From Bacillota bacterium (lineage in GTDB: Bacteria > Bacillota > Clostridia > Christensenellales > CAG-138): a DNA stretch of 15,598 nt. Positions 1 through 6,332 of the stretch are shown here, in pieces. The stretch is taken from the NCBI GenBank assembly GCA_023395595.1, contig JAEWYO010000005.1, positions 1 through 15,598 on the forward strand, given 5' to 3'. A program made the position numbers and the translations under genes. Position 1 is the first letter of the stretch; every line of letters starts with the position of its first letter. The notes beneath the pieces were generated by a model that did not search any database, was not told the DNA's origin, and was given only the letters and a program-made list of their open reading frames with translations.

Positions 1-815
1 CCCTGCACCGGGCAGGCATGGACGCACTCGTTGCAGTTGATGCATTCCGCACTGGTCACGCGCCCGCTTTTTGCGTTCATCACATCCACATTCATTGGGC
101 AAGCGCGGTTACATTTGCCGCAGCGGATGCAGGCGCTCTCCTCTAGGCGAACCATGTATGGACTGGCTTTGCCGAGGATGCCGTAAAGTGCGCCCGCTGG
201 GCAGAGATATTTGCAGAAGAAGCGATCGTAGGCGACGCTGCCCAATAGCGAAACGATCAAAACGATAAACCCGACCAAATACGATGTTGTAAGCGCGTTG
301 AAGTCCGCAAGATGTCCCAACGCATTGAAGGGATCATAGGGCGTGATCCAGAGTTCTCCCGTGATCCATGCCATCGCAACCGTGACCGCCAGCACGACAT
401 ACTTGAGATATCTGAGTACGCGATCCAACTTCTGCGGCACGACAAAGCGTTTGTGAAAGAGCTTTTGCCCGATCTTGCCGAAGAATTCCTGCAGCGCGCC
501 CAGCGCGCAGATCTGCCCGCAAAAGGAGCGGCGCATGGCGATGCTCAACAGCACCGTTGAACCGAAGAGTACAAATGTTCCGACGACGATGCGCTTGAGG
601 AATGTGCCGACGGCGACGAGCGAGAGCATCGACTCCAGCCCGCCGTAGGGGCAGATCGCGTGGATGCTTGGGCCAACGTAACCGAGTGTATGCAGCGCGG
701 TTGCCGAGAGGACAAACGCCAAAAGGCTGCCGAGTGTCACCCAGCGGATGATGCGGGAGATGAGGGAGAGGCGCTTTTCCTTAGCGCTGACGGGCGTGAC
801 GGGTTGAGCGGACAT
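1..815 (-). CDS. NapH/YccM-like polytopic 4Fe-4S membrane protein (partial, runs off left edge)
   Basis: A membrane-bound iron-sulfur electron carrier; the C-terminus lies beyond position 1, so 271 residues are visible. The start ATG (815-813) follows GGAGG at 825-829. Hydrophobic segments fall at about residues 24-42, 62-92, 136-152 and 178-196. Cysteine motifs typical of the NapH/NosR/YccM group are present: C55-P, C99-GQI-C103 and C201-KYL-C205-P. Two ferredoxin-type clusters follow: C229xxC232xxC235xxxC239P and C258xxC261xxC264xxxC268P. The family passes electrons through or along the membrane to periplasmic or extracytoplasmic partners; the partner here is unknown. It starts 39 bp after the DUF2202 lipoprotein gene and no terminator lies between them, so the two are probably cotranscribed. 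Family call firm, exact role open. Confidence 0.88.
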   Translation of the reverse strand, partial: MSAQPVTPVSAKEKRLSLISRIIRWVTLGSLLAFVLSATALHTLGYVGPSIHAICPYGGLESMLSLVAVGTFLKRIVVGTFVLFGSTVLLSIAMRRSFCGQICALGALQEFFGKIGQKLFHKRFVVPQKLDRVLRYLKYVVLAVTVAMAWITGELWITPYDPFNALGHLADFNALTTSYLVGFIVLIVSLLGSVAYDRFFCKYLCPAGALYGILGKASPYMVRLEESACIRCGKCNRACPMNVDVMNAKSGRVTSAECINCNECVHACPVQ

Positions 816-854
816 GGTTCAATTCCTCCAAAGATCAATTGTTGTATGGTTGGA

Positions 855-1613
855 TTACAGACGGTTCTGAAATGCGCGCAGATGGTTTTCCGAAGCGCGC
901 ATCAAGCTCTCAAACACCGCGCGGACATTGTCCGGCAGGTTCTGATCCAAGAAGGTTTCATACATTGCGATGTTATTCACCTCCGCATTCACGCCGGCTT
1001 GGTAAGCCTGGGTCAGCGAGGTGACAGAGGCAGTCTTGTTTTCGCCTTCGTCCGCGGGAGCTGCGATGCCATACGCGGCAAACAACGGTAGCAGCGTGTC
1101 AATATGCGTCTGTTCTGCGCGGATGATGTTCGTAAACGGGCGCACATTGCCATATGTGCTGAGAATAAGATCGTATTCCGCGTGGGCGAGGTATTCATCC
1201 TGAATTGCGTAGGTGAGCATATCCGCGAGTGACAGGCTCGTGTCGTCCAGCGCGCCAGTCGAACCATATCCGGTCAGCGAGAGGGCTTTGTCCGCCTCAG
1301 AGAGCGCGTAGTTGGGGTCTGCTGTAGTTACTCCGTCGTAGATCGGGTCGCAGTCGTCGGTATATCCCGCGCCTGCTCCGTTGCCGCCGTAACCGCCATT
1401 GCTAACGTCCGAGACAGAATTGTCATCAATGTTTGCCGCGCGTCCGCGCGCGCCGTAGCCATAGGCATCGTCTTCGGTGTGGATATCGTTGCCGCCATAC
1501 GGGCGCAGAACATCGGTGTTTACTCCGGCAGGCTGCGGCAAAACCGCGCATCCTGAAAGGATCAGAGTGAAAGTCAGGATCGCGACAAGTGCGATCGTCC
1601 ATTTCTGTTTCAT
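855..1613 (-). CDS. DUF2202 ferritin-like lipoprotein
   Basis: A predicted cell-surface lipoprotein of 252 residues. The start chosen is ATG 1613, which has GGAGGT at 1621-1626; a TTG five codons upstream lies over that site and is unlikely. Residues 1-22 form a lipoprotein signal with lipobox L-S-G-C22. Residues ~30-100 are a flexible Gly/Asp/Tyr-rich linker. Residues ~125-252 match the DUF2202 ferritin-like helical domain: acidic/His pattern DEYLAHAEY, AEQTH (ExxH), NAEVNNIAMYE, and the closing SENHLRAF typical of this family. Ferritin-like four-helix bundles usually bind a di-metal centre; metal binding here is inferred from the Glu/His pattern. It precedes the membrane 4Fe-4S protein, which suggests a joint redox or metal task at the surface. 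Confidence 0.85.
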   Translation of the reverse strand: MKQKWTIALVAILTFTLILSGCAVLPQPAGVNTDVLRPYGGNDIHTEDDAYGYGARGRAANIDDNSVSDVSNGGYGGNGAGAGYTDDCDPIYDGVTTADPNYALSEADKALSLTGYGSTGALDDTSLSLADMLTYAIQDEYLAHAEYDLILSTYGNVRPFTNIIRAEQTHIDTLLPLFAAYGIAAPADEGENKTASVTSLTQAYQAGVNAEVNNIAMYETFLDQNLPDNVRAVFESLMRASENHLRAFQNRL

Positions 1614-1637
1614 GTTTTGTACCTCCAATGGTCACTT

Positions 1638-1681
1638 GTGATGCTTTCATGATAAAGCGCAGTTGTGATGAAATCGTGATG
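1638..1681 (-). promoter_or_regulatory. Upstream region of DUF2202 operon with GTGATG repeats
   Basis: The leader contains three copies of GTGATG on the plus strand (CATCAC on the coding strand) at 1638-1643, 1665-1670 and 1676-1681. The last two are 11 bp apart, one helical turn, and the first and second share the longer word TTGTGATG. No consensus -10/-35 pair is clear; TATCAT at 1648-1653 on the coding strand is a weak -10 candidate. The repeats may be an operator, but nothing identifies the regulator. Confidence 0.3.
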
Positions 1682-1723
1682 GGATCTTGAGTGTTTGACC
1701 AAGGTTTTTGGAATCGGGAACAC

Positions 1724-1746
1724 AAAAAAAGCACGCGGGTGCGTGC
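1724..1746 (-). terminator. Intrinsic terminator of the membrane-protein gene
   Basis: A perfect 6-bp stem GCACGC/GCGTGC (1731-1736 and 1741-1746) with a 4-base loop, followed on the minus strand by seven T (1730-1724). It lies 27 bp after the stop at 1774 and separates this gene from the DUF2202 operon. A run of A (1749-1754) flanks the other side, so it may also work weakly on the plus strand. Confidence 0.85.
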
Positions 1747-1773
1747 TCAAAAAAGAAGCCAGTTTTTCTTGGA

Positions 1774-2223
1774 TCAGTGAGGTGTATGTATGGGGCGATT
1801 CTCCGCCCGTACGCGAAAATAGCGGATGAGAAACAGCACGCCCGCCGTGAGCAGAGACGCGCCAAGCCCTGTGTAAAAGTAGGCGATGAAGCCATTCGGC
1901 ACAGCGCCGGAAACCCGCAGTCCGATACCAAGCGTCATCATAAACGCCATGATCAGATAACTGCGCGTATCAAAGAAGCGAAAGAAATTCTGCCGCTCTT
2001 CTTCATATTGCAAAATCCGATCCGTGTGCTTTCCCACCATCTTGCCAAAGATGAAGATTTGAAAGACCGTATATACGGCAGTGGAGAGCAAAGCACGCCA
2101 CCAGATGAAGTTGCCCTGATAGGCGACCAGCCCGATGCGGAAGATGTTGAACCCTGCGATTGCCCAGACGATGCCTGCGATCAGGATCAACGTGTGCTTG
2201 TGTACAGAAAGTGCTTTTTTCAC
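1774..2223 (-). CDS. Small four-helix membrane protein, function unknown
   Basis: A 149-residue protein starting at GTG 2223-2221 with GGAGGT at 2230-2235. Four hydrophobic segments are visible: about residues 10-32, 40-62, 86-107 and 112-133, joined by short charged loops; the middle loop (about 65-85) is rich in Arg, Lys and Glu and probably cytoplasmic. The C-terminus is basic. No catalytic or binding motif is recognised. It has its own near-consensus promoter and terminator, so it is monocistronic. The GTG start, strong ribosome site and strong promoter support a real expressed gene even though the family is not identified. Confidence 0.8.
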   Translation of the reverse strand: MKKALSVHKHTLILIAGIVWAIAGFNIFRIGLVAYQGNFIWWRALLSTAVYTVFQIFIFGKMVGKHTDRILQYEEERQNFFRFFDTRSYLIMAFMMTLGIGLRVSGAVPNGFIAYFYTGLGASLLTAGVLFLIRYFRVRAENRPIHTPH

Positions 2224-2250
2224 GTTTCTACCTCCGTTTGCTCTGAGACA

Positions 2251-2278
2251 ATCATAAAGTGCGTAGAAAAACTGTCAA
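2251..2278 (-). promoter_or_regulatory. Near-consensus sigma-A promoter of the membrane-protein gene
   Basis: On the minus strand TTGACA (2278-2273) and TATGAT (2256-2251) are separated by 16 bp. The -35 box is perfect and the -10 box matches 5 of 6. The start codon at 2223 and its ribosome site lie about 20-30 bp after the expected transcription start, giving a short leader. Confidence 0.85.
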
Positions 2279-2343
2279 GTGACGAACGCACAGTTTCTTT
2301 TCTCACAACATCATGAAATTTTGTCCGGCTAGTGTGCTGCGGT

Positions 2344-2381
2344 CGCAAAAAATAGAAAAGCTCCCGCAAACTTGCGGGAGC
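2344..2381 (-). terminator. Intrinsic terminator of the degV pair
   Basis: A stem of 9-10 bp, GCTCCCGCA and its complement (2360-2381), is followed on the minus strand by TTTTCTATTTTTT (2359-2347 region). It lies 18 bp after the stop codon at 2399. Confidence 0.9.
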
Positions 2382-2398
2382 AATTGAAATCGCGTTTC

Positions 2399-3289
2399 TT
2401 ACGCTTTTTTTCGCGAATCGCCCCAGAAGAACAACGCAACCGTACCGGGGCCCGTGTGGGAGCCGACTACGGTGCCGACGCTGTTGATGAGCACCTTTCC
2501 GTTGAGCTTCGGGAAGGTGGCTTCCACGAGCGCGGCGACGGACTTTGCGTCGTCCAGACAGGCAGAGTTGGAGATGAAGCACTTTTTGTCGTAGTCCAGC
2601 CCGTTTTCCGCGTGCATCTCCATCTGCTTGACGATCTCGCGCATCACGCGCTTTTTACCGTTGATCTTAAAGCGCGGGGTCAGGTGCCCCTGATCGTCCA
2701 TATTCATCAATGGGTTGATGCCGAGGATGGAACCCACCACAAATGCAGTCGGCGAGATACGCCCGCCGCGTTTATAGTGCGTCAGATCGGTGGAGAAGAA
2801 CCAGTGGTGCAGATTGAGCTTGTGTTCCTCAATCCATGCGGCAGCTTCCGGCAGGGAAACGCCGCTGTCGCGCATGTCCGCAAGCGTGTCAACCATTAGG
2901 CCATAGCCGGAGGATGCGCCAAGGGAATCGACAATCGTCACCGTCCGCTCGGGATAGCGTTCCTTGAGTTCCGCCTGTGCAAGCAGTGCGCTGGCATAGG
3001 TGCCGGAAAGACCCGAGGAAAATGTCAGATGTAAAATATCTTTTCCTTCTTTGAGGAAGGGCTCGAAGAACGCAATAAACTGCTCGGTGTTCACCAGCGA
3101 GGTGGTGGGCATAGCGCCTTTGTCGATGCGGGCATAGAACTCTTGAAACGGCATGCTCTGGCCCAGATCGTCCATATATTCTACGCCGTCAATCGTGAAA
3201 TGAAAACAGACGTAGGGGATGTTTCTCGATTCGAAGTATTCCTTCGAGAGATCGGCAGTGGAGCAGCACGTCAGGACATATGGTTGCAT
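2399..3289 (-). CDS. DegV-family fatty-acid-binding protein (FakB type)
   Basis: A 296-residue cytoplasmic protein. Start ATG 3289 has GGAGGT at 3295-3300; an open frame extends 26 codons upstream but has no ribosome site. DegV hallmarks are present: MPTTSLVNTEQF (60-71), the lipid-binding loop FSSGLSGTYASA (90-101), VDSLGASSGYG (120-130), YKRGGRIS (172-179), and the C-terminal GSHTGPGTVAL (276-286) with the conserved His. Length is typical. DegV/FakB proteins present a bound fatty acid to the kinase FakA for phosphorylation and incorporation into phospholipid; no FakA gene is in the window. It lies 43 bp after a second, divergent degV gene and shares its promoter and terminator. Lipid binding is inferred from family. 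Confidence 0.92.
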   Translation of the reverse strand: MQPYVLTCCSTADLSKEYFESRNIPYVCFHFTIDGVEYMDDLGQSMPFQEFYARIDKGAMPTTSLVNTEQFIAFFEPFLKEGKDILHLTFSSGLSGTYASALLAQAELKERYPERTVTIVDSLGASSGYGLMVDTLADMRDSGVSLPEAAAWIEEHKLNLHHWFFSTDLTHYKRGGRISPTAFVVGSILGINPLMNMDDQGHLTPRFKINGKKRVMREIVKQMEMHAENGLDYDKKCFISNSACLDDAKSVAALVEATFPKLNGKVLINSVGTVVGSHTGPGTVALFFWGDSRKKA

Positions 3290-3332
3290 GAATAACCTCC
3301 GGAATAATTTGTGACTGAAAATCGCCTTCCTG

Positions 3333-4160
3333 TTAGAACGCGATGATGATCCCTTTCTCGTTGGCATAGAGAGAGCTCAAGCCGCGTGTGGGCAGCACGA
3401 GGATTTCAGAGAAGTGATATCTGCGTTCAATCTCCTCTTTAAGCGCGTCGGCAAAGGTCAGATTGTTGCAGTGCGTAATCACGATGCTTTGATTCGTGGT
3501 GTCTCGTCCGGTGTTCTCAATCGTGTCCGCAAGCTTTTTGACCACCTGTTTCCAGCCTTGCACATGCGAAACCAGAGAGATGTTACCATCTCGGTCCGCG
3601 CCCATGATGGGGCGGATGTGCAGCGTGGAAATCAGAGTCGCTGTGATGCGGCCGAGCCTGCCGTTTTTGTAGAGATTGTCAATGTTATCCAACACAAAAA
3701 ATGTGTTCATTTCCTTGATAAAGTTCTCAATCTTCTGGATGATGTCGGACTTTTGCAGCCCTTCCTGGATGAGCTTGCGTACTTTGAGCAGAACCAGCAC
3801 CTCGCCCGCTGCCGCGCTGCGCGAGTCAAACACATGCACCTTTGCGCCCGCTTCTTCCGCGATCTCTTTGCCGGACATCGCGCTGGCGTAAGAGCCGGAG
3901 AGGCTGCTCGAGAGCGTGACGGCAAACGCGTCGTCTTTACCAAAGGCTTCAGCATAGCTGCCCGGTGCCGGAGCCGCGGAGCCGATGCGTGCCTTGCAGG
4001 CGTGCATGCGCGCCATGAAGTCCGGCAGATCGAGTGAATCGTCGTCAGTAAAGGATTCTTCGCCTAGGGTCAGCGTCAGCGGAACGCTCTTGACGCCCCA
4101 TTCATCGCGCATTTCATTGGTCAGGTCGCAGGAACTATCGGCAACGAGTGTATAGTTCAT
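3333..4160 (-). CDS. DegV-family protein, divergent C-terminus
   Basis: A 275-residue cytoplasmic DegV protein and first gene of the degV pair. Start ATG 4160 follows GGAG ten bases upstream, a weaker site than that of its partner. Family motifs: VADSSCDL (6-13), GSAAPAPGSYAEAF (60-73), SSSLSGSYASAMSG (84-97), FDSRSAAAGE (111-120), LYKNGRLGR (163-171) and RPIMG (183-187). The final motif differs from the partner: instead of HTGPG it reads TRGLSSLYANEKGIIIAF, so the His found there is absent. Members with the SAAPxPG loop may form a separate DegV subgroup with different lipid choice, as strains with several FakB proteins use them for different chain types; that specificity is inference. Confidence 0.9.
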   Translation of the reverse strand: MNYTLVADSSCDLTNEMRDEWGVKSVPLTLTLGEESFTDDDSLDLPDFMARMHACKARIGSAAPAPGSYAEAFGKDDAFAVTLSSSLSGSYASAMSGKEIAEEAGAKVHVFDSRSAAAGEVLVLLKVRKLIQEGLQKSDIIQKIENFIKEMNTFFVLDNIDNLYKNGRLGRITATLISTLHIRPIMGADRDGNISLVSHVQGWKQVVKKLADTIENTGRDTTNQSIVITHCNNLTFADALKEEIERRYHFSEILVLPTRGLSSLYANEKGIIIAF

Positions 4161-4223
4161 CGTATGTGATCTCCAAATTTCTGTTTCGCTAGACGCGAAC
4201 ACAGAATGATCTTATCAGAAGTC

Positions 4224-4262
4224 CTTCAAACGTTTCTCAATAGAACTTCAACAAATCCTCAA
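4224..4262 (-). promoter_or_regulatory. Four 11-bp-spaced TTGA hexamers upstream of degV operon (response-regulator operator candidate)
   Basis: Reading the minus strand: TTGAGG (4262-4257), TTGAAG (4251-4246), TTGAGA (4240-4235), TTGAAG (4229-4224), each separated by exactly five bases. OmpR/PhoB-family regulators bind direct repeats at one-turn (about 11 bp) spacing; B. subtilis PhoP boxes are TTNACA-like hexamers with 5-bp spacers in sets of four. The last hexamer sits where a -35 box would, 15 bp before a poor -10 candidate CATTCT (4208-4203), as expected of an activator-dependent promoter. The neighbouring regulator (6177-5485) is the natural candidate. Confidence 0.6.
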
Positions 4263-4327
4263 CTCGGGTTTGCATTTGTGTTGTGTTTTCAGCAAAATCA
4301 CACGCGGGATTGATTCAAAAGCGCACA

Positions 4328-4417
4328 ATTCGCAGCGGATTTTGACAGCAAAGAGGCTGCTCGTGTGGACTCATTCACAGCGAGTTTTGATAAAAAATCA
4401 AGGCTGCCCATTTGGAC
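4328..4417. repeat. Imperfect tandem duplication of a ~43-45 bp segment
   Basis: Copy 1 (4328-4370) and copy 2 (4373-4417) align as ATTC-CAGCG--TTTTGA-A---AAA--AGGCTGC-C-T-TGGAC, with a 3-base insertion in copy 2. Copy 2 contains the terminator hairpin; copy 1 has lost the complementary arm. It looks like an old local duplication of the 3' end of the operon. Confidence 0.55.
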
Positions 4418-4422
4418 AACCT
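4391..4422 (-). terminator. Intrinsic terminator of the two-component operon
   Basis: On the minus strand AGGTTGTCC (4422-4414) pairs with GGGCAGCCT (4409-4401) over nine positions with two G-U pairs and a 4-base loop, then TGATTTTTTA. It lies about 27 bp after the kinase stop codon. Confidence 0.75.
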
Positions 4423-4448
4423 CAACAGTTAAGTCGGATACTTTGTTA

Positions 4449-5507
4449 TTACTCCATTGCCTCTGGTTCGCTTTTTAGGAAGACGCTGATCTCCGTGCCC
4501 TTGCCTTCCTTGCTTTGCAGGTCGATTGTTCCGCCGCTGAGGGAGACAATCCGGCGTACCAGCGCGAGTCCGAGGCCGCTGCCTTGACCTGTGTGCGAAC
4601 GGTCACCCTGATAAAACTTGTCAAACGCATGCTGGCGCACCTCTTCGGACATACCGGCTCCGTTGTCCCGCACGCGGACAACAACCCGCCCGTCAAACAC
4701 ACCGCAGGAGATAAAGAGCGTGCCGCCCTTGCGCGAAAACTTGATTGCGTTGTCGATGAGGTTGCTCCAAACCTGCGCCAGAAGCGATTTGCTGCCGTAA
4801 AACGGGGTCGCCGCCAGCGCGAGGTCGATGTTGAGTTCCTTCTCTTCCCAGAGCGGCTCATAGCTCAGCAGAACGCGGCGGATCTGCTCGTCGAGCATAT
4901 AGGTCTCCTGCTGGAGCAGAATCTCCTGATTTTCCAGTTGAGAAAGAGAGAGGATGCTCTGCGTGAGCTTGGAGAGCCTGCTGGTGTTCTCCAGAATGCG
5001 GGAAACATAGGTCGCCTGTTCTTCCTTACTCAGGCTTTCGTCCTGCAGCAGGGTGGCGTATCCTTCAATTGCGGAGAGCGGGGTCTTGAACTCGTGCGAA
5101 ACATTGCTCACAAAATCATTGCGGAGTGTTTCTGTGCTGGAGAGCTCCTTGACCATGATGTTAAAGCTCGTCGCGATTTCTTCAATCTCTTTTGCGATGC
5201 TTTTTTCTTCCAGCCGGACGGTGAAGTCCCCGCGCGAGACCTTCTTTGCCGCATCGTTGATCTTCACAATCGGGGAGAGCATCTTCGTGCTTGTGTAGGC
5301 GGCGATGCCGATGCCGACTACGGTGGAGAAAATGCTCATATAGGTGGTGGAGGTGACAACCGCGGTAATTGTGCCGATTTTGAGCTTGAGCAGCACATAG
5401 ATGACGCCCAGCGTGAGCACCATCGAAACAGCGATGATGCCCGCGATGATTACGGCGAAGATTTGCGCCGCGCGCGGGCGTGCCTTAAACTCCGGCAATT
5501 TCGACAT
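4449..5507 (-). CDS. Sensor histidine kinase (HAMP, HisKA, HATPase) with very short external loop
   Basis: A 352-residue membrane sensor kinase. Two membrane segments (about 15-40 and 56-72) enclose only about 15 residues, so there is no room for an extracytoplasmic sensor domain. A HAMP linker follows (about 73-125, with SPIVKINDAAKKVSRGDF). The H-box NVSHEFKTPLSAIEGY carries the phospho-accepting His138. The ATPase domain shows the N-box NLIDNAIKFS (249-258), G1 DNGAGM (281-286), F-box FDKFYQGD (295-302) and G2 GSGLGLALV (309-317). All catalytic residues appear intact. Its start overlaps the regulator gene by 23 bp, so the two are translationally coupled. The stimulus is unknown; the short loop fits intramembrane-sensing kinases that detect envelope or lipid state. 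Confidence 0.95.
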   Translation of the reverse strand: MSKLPEFKARPRAAQIFAVIIAGIIAVSMVLTLGVIYVLLKLKIGTITAVVTSTTYMSIFSTVVGIGIAAYTSTKMLSPIVKINDAAKKVSRGDFTVRLEEKSIAKEIEEIATSFNIMVKELSSTETLRNDFVSNVSHEFKTPLSAIEGYATLLQDESLSKEEQATYVSRILENTSRLSKLTQSILSLSQLENQEILLQQETYMLDEQIRRVLLSYEPLWEEKELNIDLALAATPFYGSKSLLAQVWSNLIDNAIKFSRKGGTLFISCGVFDGRVVVRVRDNGAGMSEEVRQHAFDKFYQGDRSHTGQGSGLGLALVRRIVSLSGGTIDLQSKEGKGTEISVFLKSEPEAME

Positions 5508-6177
5508 GTTTTTTTACCGCCTTGTAGCCAAGGCCGCGAATGGTAACAATCTCAAACTGCGCGACGTCTTTATAGCGTTCACGGAGCCTGCTGATGTGTA
5601 CATCCAGCGTGTGCGGGTCGCTCTCGGTATCCATGCCCCAGATTTCGTCCATGATCTGCTGTTTGGTAAACACACGGTTGGGGTTGGAGAGCAGCTTGTA
5701 GAGAATGTAAAACTCCTTTTGCGGCAGCACGTTGCAATCGTTGCCGATGCAGACCGTCAGGTCGTCATACCGCAGCTCCGCGTTTTCAAAGCGAATCTTC
5801 TTTTCGTTGACGATTTGCGCGCGCTTGAGCAGCGCGTTGATGCGTAAAATCATTTCGTTGACATTGACGGGTTTGATCATATAGTCATCCGTCCCCGCGA
5901 GAAAACCGCTCTGTTTGTCCTCAAAGGTATCCTTTGCGGTAATCATGAGCACGGGCATATTCATCCCGTTTTGACGCAGGCTCTTGACGAACTCATAGCC
6001 GTTCATGTTCGGCATCATGATGTCCGTCACAACGAGGTCGATATACTGTTTTTCGAGCACGTCCCAGGCATCCGCGCCATCCCGTGCCTCGTGGTAGACG
6101 AAGCCATTTTTGGAAAGCACGGTGCAAAAGAGCTCGCGTAGCGCCCGGTCGTCCTCCACGACAAGAATATGAAACAT
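5485..6177 (-). CDS. OmpR/PhoB-family response regulator
   Basis: A 230-residue DNA-binding response regulator, partner of the overlapping kinase. Start ATG 6177 has AGGAGG at 6183-6188. The receiver domain (1-~118) has the acidic pair E8-D9-D10, phospho-acceptor D52 in VVTDIMMP, T80 in MITAKD, and K102 in MIKPV. The C-terminal winged helix (~128-225) has the typical LPQKEFYILYKLL, FTKQQIMDEIWG, TLDVHISRLRERY and IVTIRGLGYKA motifs. This family binds tandem hexamers about 11 bp apart; such repeats occur at its own promoter (6254-6270) and upstream of degV (4224-4262), pointing to autoregulation and control of the neighbouring operon. That regulatory link is inference. Confidence 0.96.
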   Translation of the reverse strand: MFHILVVEDDRALRELFCTVLSKNGFVYHEARDGADAWDVLEKQYIDLVVTDIMMPNMNGYEFVKSLRQNGMNMPVLMITAKDTFEDKQSGFLAGTDDYMIKPVNVNEMILRINALLKRAQIVNEKKIRFENAELRYDDLTVCIGNDCNVLPQKEFYILYKLLSNPNRVFTKQQIMDEIWGMDTESDPHTLDVHISRLRERYKDVAQFEIVTIRGLGYKAVKKHVEIAGV

Positions 6178-6222
6178 TGTATCCTCCTGATACCAATCAA
6201 ACAGGTGTAGTTGCCCGCATAG

Positions 6223-6234
6223 CTTGCGCGCAAG
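6223..6234. repeat. Perfect 12-bp palindrome CTTGCGCGCAAG
   Basis: The palindrome overlaps the end of the -10 box and the expected transcription start of the two-component operon. It could be a repressor site or a hairpin at the 5' end of the transcript; nothing more can be said from sequence. Confidence 0.5.
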
Positions 6235-6270
6235 TATAAAAATACCAGTAAACCTTCAATTTAGATTCAA
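6233..6270 (-). promoter_or_regulatory. Promoter of the two-component operon with paired TTGAA hexamers
   Basis: On the minus strand TTGAAT (6270-6265) and TTGAAG (6259-6254) are 11 bp apart. TTGAAG doubles as a -35 box; TATACT (6238-6233) is a good -10 box, but the spacer is only 15 bp, shorter than optimal, which fits an activator-dependent promoter. Immediately downstream lies a 12-bp perfect palindrome (6223-6234). Confidence 0.55.
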
Positions 6271-6332
6271 ATTAGGAATTCTTTCGTAGGGATATGCAAC
6301 ATTTTGTTTGTGATCGTATGAAAACATTCGCT

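Larger units (their letters stand above)
4161..4448. other. Intergenic region: degV leader, operator-like repeats, duplicated terminator segment
   Basis: 288 bp without a convincing gene. From left to right it holds the degV leader, four TTGA-type hexamers (4224-4262), an unremarkable AT-rich stretch, and an imperfect tandem repeat (4328-4417) whose second copy carries the terminator of the two-component operon. A 105-codon open frame from 4270 has no ribosome site and runs into the antisense of the kinase gene, so it is not called. Confidence 0.7.

Noticed and set aside
4515..5546. 343-codon open frame on the plus strand.
   Set aside because: It is antisense to the histidine kinase, whose domains are unmistakable; GC-rich codon use creates long shadow frames.
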